A stretch of DNA of 59,536 bases from an uncultured Collinsella sp. (GTDB lineage Bacteria > Actinomycetota > Coriobacteriia > Coriobacteriales > Coriobacteriaceae): assembly GCA_905209455.1 (NCBI GenBank), contig CAJLTA010000014.1, positions 1-59,536 on the forward strand, in the 5' to 3' direction. The notes under the pieces are model-generated. The model was not told the origin of the DNA. It saw only the letters and a program-made list of their open reading frames with translations, and made no database searches. A program made the translations under genes and the position numbers. Below, one piece after another: positions 7,814-16,618 of the stretch. Numbering within the stretch: the first letter of the stretch is position 1; every line of letters begins with the position of its first letter.

Positions 7814-10800
7814 TTAGCCCAGCAGGTCGACTACGTTGAAGCCGGCGTTGCTCTTGGCGATGACGTCTCGGCCGCCAAAGACGCAGGTGGGCGACTCGGC
7901 TGCGATGCGCGTCACGTCGGCGCCGAGCGAGCGCAGCTCACCGGGCGTGGCGGCGAGCATCTGGGCGCGACGCTCCTCGCGCGCATGCGGATCGAGCCCG
8001 GCCAGGTAGGTCGTGTTGCGGCGCTTGGTGAGCGCGTATGGCTTCACCGGCGCGTCCATGCCGCTCACGCAGCTCACGATAAAGCCCTCAAAGGCGGCCT
8101 CGTCGGGTTCAAAGCTGCCAAGCCATGCGCCCGCGCGCTCCACGCGCTCAAGCGAAGGATCGATCGCCGGGTCGCGGTAGGTGTAGAACGCCGTCTGGCG
8201 CTCGCCGGCTGCGCGGAATCCGCAGCCGTACGCACCGCCCTTCACGCGAATCTCGTTCCACAGGTAATCGTAGGAGAGCGCGTTGGCAGCCACGGCCCAA
8301 GCGCCTGTCACGTCAATGCCCAGGCGACGCGGATCGCACGCACGCGCGGCAAAGCAGATGTCGCTGGGGATCACGAAAGCCTCGTGGCGGTCGCACGGCG
8401 TCGGCACCGCGAGCGCGCCGCGGTCGGCACCATCGCCCGCACCCAGCCCCAGGTCACCCGCGGCATCCCAGTACGCGTCAAAGTCCTCGTCGCTGCCGGT
8501 AAAGCTCGCCATGCAGCCGTCGGCCACAAAGACGCGGCCTGCCAGCTCGGTAAGCTTGGCGCGCAGGCCGTCCAGGCGCTCGTCAAAGTGCTCGAGCAGA
8601 TCGCGCAGGAACAGATAGAAATCCACGCCCGAGAGCTGCTCACGCACCACGGCCGAAGGCGAGCTGTAACTCATCGCGCGACCGAGCGCCGCCGAGTGGC
8701 CGTTGTTGATAAAGCCTTGCTCAAGCCCAATGCGAATCTGCGTGAGCACGTCGCGCACGCGGTCGGCGTCGGCGTTTGCCAAAAGCGTGCTCGACCATAC
8801 CTCGCGCGGCAGACTCGCCAGCGCATCGATCTTCTCGGACAGGGCGCCGGCGCTCACCAGCAGGTAGGGGCGCACGCCGTCCACGTCGGGCTGCGTCATG
8901 ACTTCGGTCGTAAAGCTCAAAAAGCCGAGCTTGCCGGCGAGCAAGTTGTCGAGCTCCTCGGCCGAGTGCTCGCTCGTGGGCAGCTGTTTGAGCAGGCGGC
9001 AGAGCAGCGTCACATAGGGCAGGTCCTCAAAGGCGACGCAGCTCAGGTCGAAATACTGCATGGCGTAGGCCAAACGGTTGGTGGGGATGTCGTGGCGCAG
9101 ACAGGGGATGGGCGCTGTCGTGTCCACGACCAGCGGCGGCTCGGGGCGCGCCTCGCCAATGTCGGACACGCGCAGGCGCGGCAGCGTGGCCTTGGCCTCG
9201 GGCGTGTCTTCCGCCTCCTGTGCGGCACGCAGCGCGGCCGTGCGCTCGACCACGTCGGCCAGCTCGGCATCGGTCATGGCATCGCGTTTGGCTGCCAGCT
9301 CGGCGGCCTCGGCACCCTCCGAACCCTCGGCGGCATCCACCGGCACCAGCTCGACCAACGCCATGTGGTCGTTCTGCAGCACCAGCTCGCGCAGCAGATC
9401 CTCAAAATAGCTGCCGTCCAGCTCGCCACGCAGTTCCTCGTACACCGGGCCGTACTTGAGCGCCAGCGTCGCGGCGTCGTCATCGTAGAGCCAGGTGCTC
9501 AGCGCGTCGCACGCAATGGCCACGCCGTCGGCGATGCCGTAGTCGCGCTGGCGCAGGTCGTACTCGTTGCTGCTGATGATAGCCTCCAGGCGCTCGCGCG
9601 GAACGCCGTGCTCGCACAGGTCGCGGCAGGCGTCCTGGAACACGCGACGCAGCTCGCGCGCTATGCCGGGCTGCGCGTTTTGCAGCATGATGAGCTCGTA
9701 GGGCTGCAGGCTCTCGGCCGCGGTGTAGCTCACCACGTTGCCGCCCAGGCCGGCGGCCAGAATGGCCTTCTTAACTGGTGCCTCGTTGGAACCCAGCAGT
9801 GCCTCGAACAGGATATCCGCCGCGATCGTGCGCTTGCGGTCGAGCGCGCTGCCCAGCACCAGGCCCAGGCCTACCAGGGCGTTCTCGGGCGTGGTGGCCA
9901 TCTCGATGCGCTTGTACTCGCAGGTCACGGGCGCCTGCACGTCCAGCGGATTGGGCGCCAGCGTGGACGGGTCCTCGCCGGCGGCAACGGCAGCGTCCAT
10001 GCGGCGGCTCGCGGCACTCGGCTGCGACAGATAACGTTCGTCCAAAAAGGCCAGTGCACGGTCCACGTCCAGGTCGCCGTAGAGCGTGATGTAGGAGTTG
10101 GAAGGATTGTAGTGGCGCGCGTGCGTGTCCAGGAACTGCTCGTAGGTGAGCGCGGGAATCGCGCGCGGGTCGCCGCCGCTCTCGTGCGCATAGGCGGTGT
10201 CGGGATAGAGCGCGGCGTTGACGGCATCGTCCAGCACACTCATGGGGTCGGACAGCGCGCCCTTCATCTCGTTGAACACCACGCCGTTATAGCGCAGCGT
10301 GCCCTCGCGCAGGCTCGCGAAGCTGTCACCGCCCTCGCCCTCGACGCCCTCCGGCAGGTCCAGCTCGTAGTGCCAGCCCTCCTGCTCAAAAATGGTGGGT
10401 TTGGTATAGATGGCCGGGTTGAACACCGCGTCCAGATACACGTCCATCAGGTTGTACAGATCCTGCTCGTTGGTGGTGGCAACGGGGTAGATGGTCTTGT
10501 CGGGGTAGGTCATGGCGTTGAGAAACGTCTGCATGGAGCTCTTGATCAGGTCGACAAACGGCTCCTTGACGGGGAACTTAGCCGATCCGCACAGCACCGA
10601 GTGCTCAAGAATATGGAACACGCCGGTGGAATCGGCCGGCGGCGTCTTAAAGCCAATGGCAAAGGCCTTGTTTTCGTCGTCGCACGCCAGGTACAGCAGG
10701 CGAGCGCCCGAGGCGGTGTGGCGCAGCACGTAAGCGTCCGAGTCGAGCTCGGGCACGGTCTCACAGCGCTCGACGGCAAAGCCGTGGCAGGTGGTGCCGG

Positions 10801-10852
10801 GTACCAGCAGCGCGGCGGCAGCGGCGCGCGGGTCGGTTGAGGTGGTGGGCAT
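7814..10852 (-). CDS. M16C-family zinc metallopeptidase (presequence protease/insulinase-like)
   Basis: A 1012-residue protein of the PreP/falcilysin type. The inverted zinc motif HILEH is at residues 80-84, followed by the family segment SVLCGSAKFPVKEPF. The conserved EQEGWHYEL and FNEMKGALSD lie downstream. The length fits four M16 half-domains forming a closed chamber that degrades short unstructured peptides. No signal peptide is evident, so it probably works in the cytoplasm. The frame can be extended to 11110, but the ATG at 10852 has AAAGGAGA six bases upstream, and the extra residues would be translated from the repeat array. Transcribed alone. Confidence 0.9.
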   Translation of the reverse strand: MPTTSTDPRAAAAALLVPGTTCHGFAVERCETVPELDSDAYVLRHTASGARLLYLACDDENKAFAIGFKTPPADSTGVFHILEHSVLCGSAKFPVKEPFVDLIKSSMQTFLNAMTYPDKTIYPVATTNEQDLYNLMDVYLDAVFNPAIYTKPTIFEQEGWHYELDLPEGVEGEGGDSFASLREGTLRYNGVVFNEMKGALSDPMSVLDDAVNAALYPDTAYAHESGGDPRAIPALTYEQFLDTHARHYNPSNSYITLYGDLDVDRALAFLDERYLSQPSAASRRMDAAVAAGEDPSTLAPNPLDVQAPVTCEYKRIEMATTPENALVGLGLVLGSALDRKRTIAADILFEALLGSNEAPVKKAILAAGLGGNVVSYTAAESLQPYELIMLQNAQPGIARELRRVFQDACRDLCEHGVPRERLEAIISSNEYDLRQRDYGIADGVAIACDALSTWLYDDDAATLALKYGPVYEELRGELDGSYFEDLLRELVLQNDHMALVELVPVDAAEGSEGAEAAELAAKRDAMTDAELADVVERTAALRAAQEAEDTPEAKATLPRLRVSDIGEARPEPPLVVDTTAPIPCLRHDIPTNRLAYAMQYFDLSCVAFEDLPYVTLLCRLLKQLPTSEHSAEELDNLLAGKLGFLSFTTEVMTQPDVDGVRPYLLVSAGALSEKIDALASLPREVWSSTLLANADADRVRDVLTQIRIGLEQGFINNGHSAALGRAMSYSSPSAVVREQLSGVDFYLFLRDLLEHFDERLDGLRAKLTELAGRVFVADGCMASFTGSDEDFDAYWDAAGDLGLGAGDGADRGALAVPTPCDRHEAFVIPSDICFAARACDPRRLGIDVTGAWAVAANALSYDYLWNEIRVKGGAYGCGFRAAGERQTAFYTYRDPAIDPSLERVERAGAWLGSFEPDEAAFEGFIVSCVSGMDAPVKPYALTKRRNTTYLAGLDPHAREERRAQMLAATPGELRSLGADVTRIAAESPTCVFGGRDVIAKSNAGFNVVDLLG

Positions 10853-10987
10853 ATGCAGTCTCCTTTGACGCCCCAGCGGGGGCGAATCGAGTCGAATCCT
10901 CGAGAGTATACCCATATGGGGCCGCGGCTCTGCGGCGAACTGAAGACGATGCCGGCGGAATGGGTAAAGGTCCCGCGTGCCCGCCGC

Positions 10988-11165
10988 ACGAGCGTGGAAA
11001 ATTGGACACTCGCCAAACGAGAGTGGATATTCGGACGGACGAGCGAGGATTTCCGGATACCTATCGAACGAGAGTGGATATTTGGACGGAATTTGCCGCA
11101 AAAGCCCCAAAAACCGTCCAAATATCCACTCTCGATATCCGACCGTCCGAAAATCCTCGCTCGTC
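10988..11165. repeat. Degenerate 51-bp-period repeat array with inverted partner
   Basis: The core ACGAG[CA]G[TA]GGA starts at 10988, 11017, 11039 and 11068. The spacing alternates 29-22-29, so two 51-bp dimers lie in tandem. After a 23-base spacer the same cores recur on the opposite strand (about 11114-11165, containing CCGTCCAAATATCCACTCTC and CCGTCCGAAAATCCTCGCTC), so the whole region can fold back on itself. A related single unit lies at 72-118. It is upstream of the M16 gene; function unknown. Confidence 0.75.
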
Positions 11166-11176
11166 CATCACTTGCG

Positions 11177-11418
11177 TATCTCTCGTCTCTCATTCGTCTC
11201 TAATATGAAAGATGACAGGAAGATGAGAGAAAAATATGAGAGATAACTGAGCAGCAAAGAGACAGGCAATCATGGTATTGTCTCAATACCGATTGTTCTA
11301 CCAGCAAAAATATGTATAGATGAAGCAAATGGTAGACATTCCATCTCTATCTATCTCTTATCTCTAAGCCGAGAGATAGAGAGATAAATGAGAGATAATT
11401 ACGAGAGATAACTGAGAG
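11177..11418. promoter_or_regulatory. GAGAGATAA iteron cluster upstream of the AlbA_2 gene
   Basis: GAGAGATAACTGAG occurs at 11238-11251 and 11403-11416. Between them GAGAGATA repeats at 11371, 11379 and 11390. Mirror-image TCTCTCGTCTCTCATT (from about 11181) and TATCTCTTATCTCT (from about 11351) allow partial hairpins. The stretch is clearly more A/T-rich than its surroundings and ends 56 bases before the ATG of a predicted DNA-binding regulator. It is a candidate multi-site operator. I see no gene between 10853 and 11473. Confidence 0.6.
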
Positions 11419-11473
11419 ACGAGGGAAATCTATCCGCGGCATTCTCTGCAGGACCGAGCGAAAGGACGTGCAG

Positions 11474-12940
11474 ATGAACGAAAACGAGCTGACCGGTCTG
11501 CTTGAGTCTTTAAGGCGTATGGGCTCGGATGATCTTAACGTCGAAGCGAAGGAGAGCGCCACGACGCTTTCCCGCGACGTGTGGGAAACGGTGAGCGCAT
11601 TCGCGAACACTGCCGGCGGAACCATCGTGCTCGGAGTGAGTGAGCGCGCAGGTTTTGTCCCGGTTGAGAACTTCGAGACCGAGAAAGTGCTCAACCAATT
11701 CGTGGCGGGCATGGGCGATGCCGGCGGTCGCGGAAAGCTGGCCAATCCGCCCAAATACACCATTGAGCGCGTGGAGCTCCAGGGCACCGTGGTTCTGGTC
11801 ATCACGATTGAGGAGCTCGACCCGTCGAGCAAGCCTTGTTATGTCATAGAGCGGGGCGCCCAGGGCGGCAGCTACAAGCGCATCGATGACAAAGATGTGC
11901 CGCTTTCATCGACCGAGGTGCTCGCATTGGCGTCATACGGTCGAGCGACTCCGAGCGATCGCGACGCGGTGGCGGGTGCGGGCGCGGACAATCTCGACGA
12001 GACGCTGGTCGACCGTACGATAGATCGGGCTTTCTCGTTGACGCCCCGGGCAATGCGCGGCGCGCCGGACAAACAAACGAAGCTGGAGCGCCTAAATATC
12101 CTTGATTCCCAGGGCAATGTCACCAAGGCTGGACTTCTAGTTGTGGGCACCTACCCTCAGCAGTTCTATCCCAAGCTCTTCATTGACGTGGCTGTCCATG
12201 CGGGAACTCAGAAGGGCATGGCGGGGTCGCTGAGATTCATGGACCGCACAATCTGTGAGGGAACGTTGGGCGAGATGATCTCGGATGCCGTCGCAGCCGT
12301 CGCCAAGAATTTGCGGCGAACCTCGACCGTCCAAGGTGTCTCGCGTGTCGACTCGCTTGAGATTCCCGAGGAGGTTCTGCGCGAGGCAATCGCCAACGCC
12401 GTAATCCATCGAGAATACGGGGATCGGTTCTGTGGACAATCGATTGCCGTCGACGTCTTTGACGATCGTGTCGAGGTGACGAATCCTGGCGGCCTTTACG
12501 GGGGAAAGACTCGCGAGAACTTGTTTGACGGCAGCTCCCGATGCCGTAACGCGACGCTCGTGAAACTCATGTCGATTGTCCCGCTGCCGGATGGCGCAGG
12601 TTCGCCGGCTGAGGGCAATGGCTCGGGCATCCCGATGATGATCGATGCCATGCGCGCGCATGGTCTGGCCGAGCCCCTGTTCTGCCCGGGGTTCGATCGG
12701 TTCAAGGTCGTACTTTACCGTTCAAAGATCGAGCCGGTCGATCATGGCGGGGGCTTAATTGTGGCGGCACTCAAACACTACGGCGAGCTGGGGACGCGTG
12801 AGCTGGCAGAACGCACGGGGCTTACAATTTCCCAGGTTAGGTCGCGCGTCAACGCGCTCATTGCTCAAGGCGAGCTTGAGCCCACGGCGCCGGCGACGAG
12901 CCGCAACCGCAAGTATCGACTGTCAGAGCGCGTGGAATAA
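11474..12940 (+). CDS. AlbA_2/Schlafen-type ATP-binding transcriptional regulator (COG2865-like)
   Basis: A 488-residue protein in three parts. The N-terminal AlbA_2 (Schlafen AAA_4) domain, about residues 10-140, contains ESATTLSRDVWETVSAFANTAGGTIVLGVSE. The middle part, about 270-390, is a GHKL-like helper domain with LREAIANAVIHREYG. The C-terminal winged helix, about 420-485, reads ELGTRELAERTGLTISQVRSRVNAL. Such proteins are usually described as predicted regulators; some relatives occur in defence islands. The ATG at 11474 follows AAAGGA by eight bases; a GTG two codons earlier is too close to it. The gene stands alone behind the GAGAGATAA cluster, which it may bind (inference). Confidence 0.8.
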   Translation: MNENELTGLLESLRRMGSDDLNVEAKESATTLSRDVWETVSAFANTAGGTIVLGVSERAGFVPVENFETEKVLNQFVAGMGDAGGRGKLANPPKYTIERVELQGTVVLVITIEELDPSSKPCYVIERGAQGGSYKRIDDKDVPLSSTEVLALASYGRATPSDRDAVAGAGADNLDETLVDRTIDRAFSLTPRAMRGAPDKQTKLERLNILDSQGNVTKAGLLVVGTYPQQFYPKLFIDVAVHAGTQKGMAGSLRFMDRTICEGTLGEMISDAVAAVAKNLRRTSTVQGVSRVDSLEIPEEVLREAIANAVIHREYGDRFCGQSIAVDVFDDRVEVTNPGGLYGGKTRENLFDGSSRCRNATLVKLMSIVPLPDGAGSPAEGNGSGIPMMIDAMRAHGLAEPLFCPGFDRFKVVLYRSKIEPVDHGGGLIVAALKHYGELGTRELAERTGLTISQVRSRVNALIAQGELEPTAPATSRNRKYRLSERVE

Positions 12941-12945
12941 ATGCG

Positions 12946-12994
12946 TTAGTGGACGAGGCGACCCAATAATCGACCCTCAATTGGCGTCCACTAA
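12946..12994. terminator. Inverted repeat after the AlbA_2 gene
   Basis: TTAGTGGACG (12946-12955) and CGTCCACTAA (12985-12994) are perfect complements separated by 29 bases. There is no T-run, so it may be a weak terminator of either convergent gene or a protein site. Confidence 0.4.
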
Positions 12995-13040
12995 GGTAAA
13001 GCGGTTGTTGCTCAGTCGACGGTGATGCTAAAGACTCGGC

Positions 13041-13532
13041 TTACGCCGGCATGGTCCCGAACCCGTCCATCAAGAACAGCCTAAGAACCAGCTTGATGAC
13101 ATTTCCCGGTTTGACTTCTGCCGCGTCAAAGACGTGGCGCTCGGCGAGCTCGCTGCAGTATGCATAGATGTCGCGGATAAGGTCCGCGCCCGAGAGCGTA
13201 AACATGTAGCCTGCGTCCGAAAGCGTATTGGGCGCGGCGGGCAATTTGGTCATGCGACAAAAGGTCAACAGGTCGGGCGCCATAGCGTCCTGGTAGCCAA
13301 GATGGCTGCCGTCTTCTTGTGCGACGAGTTCCAGCTGGCGTACTCGATTCAGCGCCGCTGCCAGCACAAAGCTCGGTGTGGGAGCATTGACGTCCTCCGT
13401 GCTCGCCACGAGTCTGCCTGCTGCCTGCGTGACAAGCCAAGCGACCTCGCGCTGGCAACGCACGGCCTTGCGCGTAACCGGCTTGATGGACGAAGAAGAA
13501 ACGCTTCCCTTAGGCGGATTCGAAGCAGCCAC
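13041..13532 (-). CDS. Hypothetical protein
   Basis: A 163-residue protein that I cannot assign to a family. It starts at a GTG with GGGAGGG five bases upstream. The N-terminal 25 residues are rich in Ser, Pro and Lys and look unstructured. The rest appears mostly helical, with two aromatic/hydrophobic stretches (GYMFTLSGADLIRDIYAYCSEL and a C-terminal KLVLRLFLMDGFG) but no clear membrane segment. The codon pattern and ribosome-binding site support a real gene. It converges on the AlbA_2 gene and diverges from the HNH gene. Confidence 0.65.
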   Translation of the reverse strand: MAASNPPKGSVSSSSIKPVTRKAVRCQREVAWLVTQAAGRLVASTEDVNAPTPSFVLAAALNRVRQLELVAQEDGSHLGYQDAMAPDLLTFCRMTKLPAAPNTLSDAGYMFTLSGADLIRDIYAYCSELAERHVFDAAEVKPGNVIKLVLRLFLMDGFGTMPA

Positions 13533-13747
13533 AAGACCCTCCCATGAACAATCCGGCCCAACAAGCTCGGATGAAACACGTGCTACATCAGTATACAGGG
13601 GAGTGGGGTAGCGGAGTACAAGCGCGCCAACGGCAAACCGAGAGCATCAACGACGTGCCGATCGCGGAATGAGATCTCGTAATAATTGACTCTCGGCCAT
13701 ATTATTGAGGGGCATGACTCGCGTTCGTATGGTTGTAGGTGCTGGCG

Positions 13748-14830
13748 ATGAACGACATTGACCTTGCTGTTCCGTTGATGGATGGACCAAGCTATGACCG
13801 TGCCTGCAGTCTCGTGCCTTCCGAATACGTTGAGGCATGGGAGTGGTTTCTGGGTGAGGAACAGCGCGGCGGCGTTTGGACCAGCCTTCCGCACCACACC
13901 AAGGAAGATAGCCCTCAGTATCAGTATCGTTTGAGAATTGGCTCGGACTTCTTTCCCGTAACGCGGGATTCAGGGATCTTCTGGCCGGGCCAGGATCGGG
14001 TGAAGCAAGATCCCAATAAGATCTTTGCGCTTTCGGTCCATAACTCTAAAAAGAGCTTCTACACCGATGTGCCTCCGCTCTATTTGGACGATGGTACGTG
14101 GGTCATTAAGTACTCGGTTCAAGCGCCGGGTACCGTTGGTTTTCGAGACCAGAATTACAACCGTAAAATGCTCAACTGCATGGAATGTGGCGTTCCAGTC
14201 GGAGTCATATTTGCAACCGAGGTGGGCTACAAGGTGCTCGGCCTTGCGTTTGTTGAGCGGTTCGAGCCCGAAAACGGATGGTTTGTTCTGCACGGTCCTG
14301 TTCATAAAGGCGGACCGGACCCTCGTTTTGCACCCGACATGAGTTATCTGAAGCACATGCCCGTCGATATTGAGTTTACCGGACAGGGTACGACCGACGA
14401 CGAAAAGGTCCGCTATGCGTTAAGGCGCGAGCGATTGGGGCAGCAATGGTTCCGCAAACAGCTCGTTGCCGCCTATGATGGCCGTTGCGCGGTGTCGGAC
14501 TGCGGCGTCAGCGAAGCTCTGGAGGCTGCACATATCGAGAATTACTCGGGACCCAAATCGCAGGTTGCCAGCAACGGCATTCTGCTTCGGCGCGATCTTC
14601 ATTCCCTATTTGATGCTCACCTGATTTCGTTTGAGCCTGTTTGCGGCGAATATCGGCTGTGCGGATCGTACCTGCTGGATAAGACCGACTACGCTTCCTT
14701 TGCGGGTGCGACGCTAAGGCAGCCGAATGAGCGTCAGTGGCGACCCGATACGGTGTTTCTTGAGGCCCATCGCATTGAGTTCGATCGCTCGGAAAAGAAG
14801 CGTGAAAAGGCGGGGCTTCTGCCGTATTAG
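13748..14830 (+). CDS. HNH endonuclease domain protein (putative restriction-type nuclease)
   Basis: A 360-residue protein. The C-terminal HNH nuclease (about residues 235-310) shows C-x4-CG, then LEAAHIENYSG, N-GILLRRDLHSLFD and HLISF. These are the conserved His, Asn and His of the fold, as in stand-alone HNH restriction-like enzymes. The N-terminal about 220 residues (with YKVLGLAFVERFEPENGWFVLHG) are unassigned and may recognise the target. Its base composition is visibly lower in GC than the flanking housekeeping genes, which suggests transfer. No methylase is nearby, so a modification-dependent (type IV-like) or otherwise solitary role is possible. An alternative GTG start lies at 13739; neither start has a strong ribosome-binding site. 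Confidence 0.75.
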   Translation: MNDIDLAVPLMDGPSYDRACSLVPSEYVEAWEWFLGEEQRGGVWTSLPHHTKEDSPQYQYRLRIGSDFFPVTRDSGIFWPGQDRVKQDPNKIFALSVHNSKKSFYTDVPPLYLDDGTWVIKYSVQAPGTVGFRDQNYNRKMLNCMECGVPVGVIFATEVGYKVLGLAFVERFEPENGWFVLHGPVHKGGPDPRFAPDMSYLKHMPVDIEFTGQGTTDDEKVRYALRRERLGQQWFRKQLVAAYDGRCAVSDCGVSEALEAAHIENYSGPKSQVASNGILLRRDLHSLFDAHLISFEPVCGEYRLCGSYLLDKTDYASFAGATLRQPNERQWRPDTVFLEAHRIEFDRSEKKREKAGLLPY

Positions 14831-14951
14831 CGTATTTGGCTTTGGCATTCTTTGACGATCGTGTTGTTTGATCGGATCGCGTGGCGATGCAATCTCGCGC
14901 CCGCCCGCCGGTGCATGCTCTTCCTGATTTGTATAGCGAGAAGGGGCATGT

Positions 14952-15236
14952 ATGAGCTGGCGAGGCGATATTGCGATGGGGAAGTACGGAAAACTGCCGT
15001 GTGCCCTTATCGACAACAATATGTTTCCGGGCGTAGAAGTTGATTGCGGGTCGTTTGTCGTCGCCTGCCCTTGCTGCGGCTCGCAAATACCGTGTCTCGA
15101 CATTCGGTTCATCGATGCACGTGACAGGTTCAGCGACGAAGTGAGGAAACGTACGGGCGTTCATATGCCGGTGTATCCGGAGAAATGCCCTGTTTGTGGC
15201 CTCGATATCGTGTACGACGCCGGCGACGAGGGATAG
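14952..15236 (+). CDS. Small CxxC zinc-ribbon-like hypothetical protein
   Basis: A 94-residue protein with two cysteine pairs, CPCC (near residue 39) and CPVC (near residue 78). Together they could hold one zinc ion. The remainder is unassigned. GAAGGGG lies five bases before the ATG. It follows the HNH gene by 121 bases on the same strand and may be part of the same acquired segment. No function can be assigned. Confidence 0.55.
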   Translation: MSWRGDIAMGKYGKLPCALIDNNMFPGVEVDCGSFVVACPCCGSQIPCLDIRFIDARDRFSDEVRKRTGVHMPVYPEKCPVCGLDIVYDAGDEG

Positions 15237-15273
15237 GTGATGCGGAGGAGTTGGCTGTGAGTGTCTTTTGCCT

Positions 15274-15960
15274 CTACAAATAAATCCCCTCACCGAGTTG
15301 CTTGTGGAACTCGGCGTGATGGTCGCGTGCCCAGGTAAAGAGCGCCTGGTCAAAGTCGGTACGCGTGGCCGGGACGCCAAAGACGCCGGCAACTTCGACG
15401 CGTATAAACTCCAGTGCCGGCAGCTTGTTGATGGCAGTGAGGGCAAACGGGGACGAGGGCTCCTCGAACAGATAGCGGCTGCCTTGCAGCGCGTCGCAAC
15501 TGGTGCACGTGTTGCCGAGCGACGGGGCTTTGGAGGCTCGCGCGCCTACGGGCTTGTAGCCGCAGCGCTTATGAAGGTAGTCGCGGATCTCGCCCGGTAC
15601 GCAGCCAAGAGCGGGCACGATGGCGAGTGCGTTGGCGTTGGCCGTGTCGATGGCAATGTACCCGGCTTCGTTGGGCGCGTGCGCGATGGCGATGCTCTCG
15701 TCGTTATCGGTTCGATAGGGAATGCCGAAGGCCGCGACCGAGGTCTCTTTGTGACACTTCCAGCACTCGCGCTTGCCCAGTACTAGATATATATACGGCG
15801 CTGAGGGGTCGGATCGGTCAACACCGGGCAGCCACTCGGCAAAGGGCTCGGGGTTGACGCCGCTGGGTACATACCAGATCTTCTTGGTCCGGTCCCATTT
15901 GGCGCCCAGCGCCTTGGCTTCTTCTTTGTGCGAAAAGGGGACATCGAGCTCGGTGCGCAT
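15274..15960 (-). CDS. DUF5710-domain protein with C4 zinc motif
   Basis: A 228-residue protein. The N-terminal about 45 residues (LDVPFSHKEEAKALGAKWDRTKKIWYVPSG) match the DUF5710 module, which is often attached to DNA-processing proteins such as primases and nucleases. CWKCH (near residue 80) and CTSCD (near 160) form a plausible zinc site. The C-terminal half is unassigned. The ATG at 15960 has AAGGAG six bases upstream; a longer frame from 16233 is not supported. The role is unknown, perhaps nucleic-acid related. Confidence 0.7.
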   Translation of the reverse strand: MRTELDVPFSHKEEAKALGAKWDRTKKIWYVPSGVNPEPFAEWLPGVDRSDPSAPYIYLVLGKRECWKCHKETSVAAFGIPYRTDNDESIAIAHAPNEAGYIAIDTANANALAIVPALGCVPGEIRDYLHKRCGYKPVGARASKAPSLGNTCTSCDALQGSRYLFEEPSSPFALTAINKLPALEFIRVEVAGVFGVPATRTDFDQALFTWARDHHAEFHKQLGEGIYL

Positions 15961-16210
15961 GGCGGCTCCTTGGTGCTGCGGGTGCAAGTGGCTCAAGGAT
16001 ACCGCAGGACGCAGACATCGCGGCGTTTTGCTGAGAAGTTGCGGCTTGGATGGGTTCGAGATGTGTTGGTCTCGGCCTCGGTGACTATTGGGGCGGTTTT
16101 GATTGACTGCGGAGTCAGCCGGGATAGGCACTTGGGTCGCTGACGCGGTTTTGTGTATGGGCAGGGTGGTTGCTTGGGCGGTTGGAGCTGCCAGCTGATT
16201 TGGCGACATA

Positions 16211-16245
16211 AAACAAAACAGCCCAGAGGACATAGCCTCTGAGCT
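16211..16245 (-). terminator. Intrinsic terminator of tRNA-Val
   Basis: On the minus strand the stem AGCTCAGAGG / CCTCTGGGCT (16245-16236 with 16229-16220, one G-U pair) is followed by a GTTTTGTTTT tract. It lies 10 bases beyond the tRNA 3' end. Confidence 0.88.
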
Positions 16246-16254
16246 GCGAACATT

Positions 16255-16329
16255 TGGTGGGCGTTAGAAGATTTGAACTTCTGACCTCTTCCGTGTCAGG
16301 GAAGCGCTCTCCCCCTGAGCTAAACGCCC
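16255..16329 (-). tRNA. tRNA-Val (GAC anticodon)
   Basis: A full cloverleaf. The acceptor stem GGGCGTT/AACGCCC is followed by A and an encoded CCA. The D-arm is AGCTCAGGGGGAGAGC. The anticodon stem is CTTCC/GGAAG with loop CTGACAC, giving anticodon GAC (Val, GUC/GUU). The T-arm contains GTTCAAAT. A TATTAT-like -10 box lies about 30 bases upstream on the minus strand. Nothing else is evident between 15961 and 16210. Confidence 0.97.
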
Positions 16330-16618
16330 GATCAAGGGTGCGCAAGCGCGCAAGGGATAATATAACGGAGCCTGAACTCGGTGGCAAGAACATTTTTAAA
16401 AATCGCTTACATTGTGGAATTCGGGGGCTTTGTCGCATCCATTTCAAAAGAGCCTGCTGCCGCGATTTGGCTGTCGCATAATGCAAGGCCATTGCGGTAT
16501 CGAGCTATGGAAAGACGCCTGCGGAATTGTCCTACCGATAAGCGGACAAGCCTCCAGCTGGTGACTTCGCCGTGGTAAGGTAAGCCGAATTGTTTCCAGG
16601 CTGTTTCGGGGGAGTGGA

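Noticed and set aside
7733..10840. Very long plus-strand open frame opposite the M16 peptidase gene
   Set aside because: It is the complement of a gene with clear family motifs. High GC makes stops rare on the opposite strand, and the translation is low in complexity with no recognisable fold.
11468..16233. Prophage or genomic island
   Set aside because: Regulator, HNH and unknown genes cluster here, but no integrase, structural, lysis or mobilisation gene and no flanking repeats are present.
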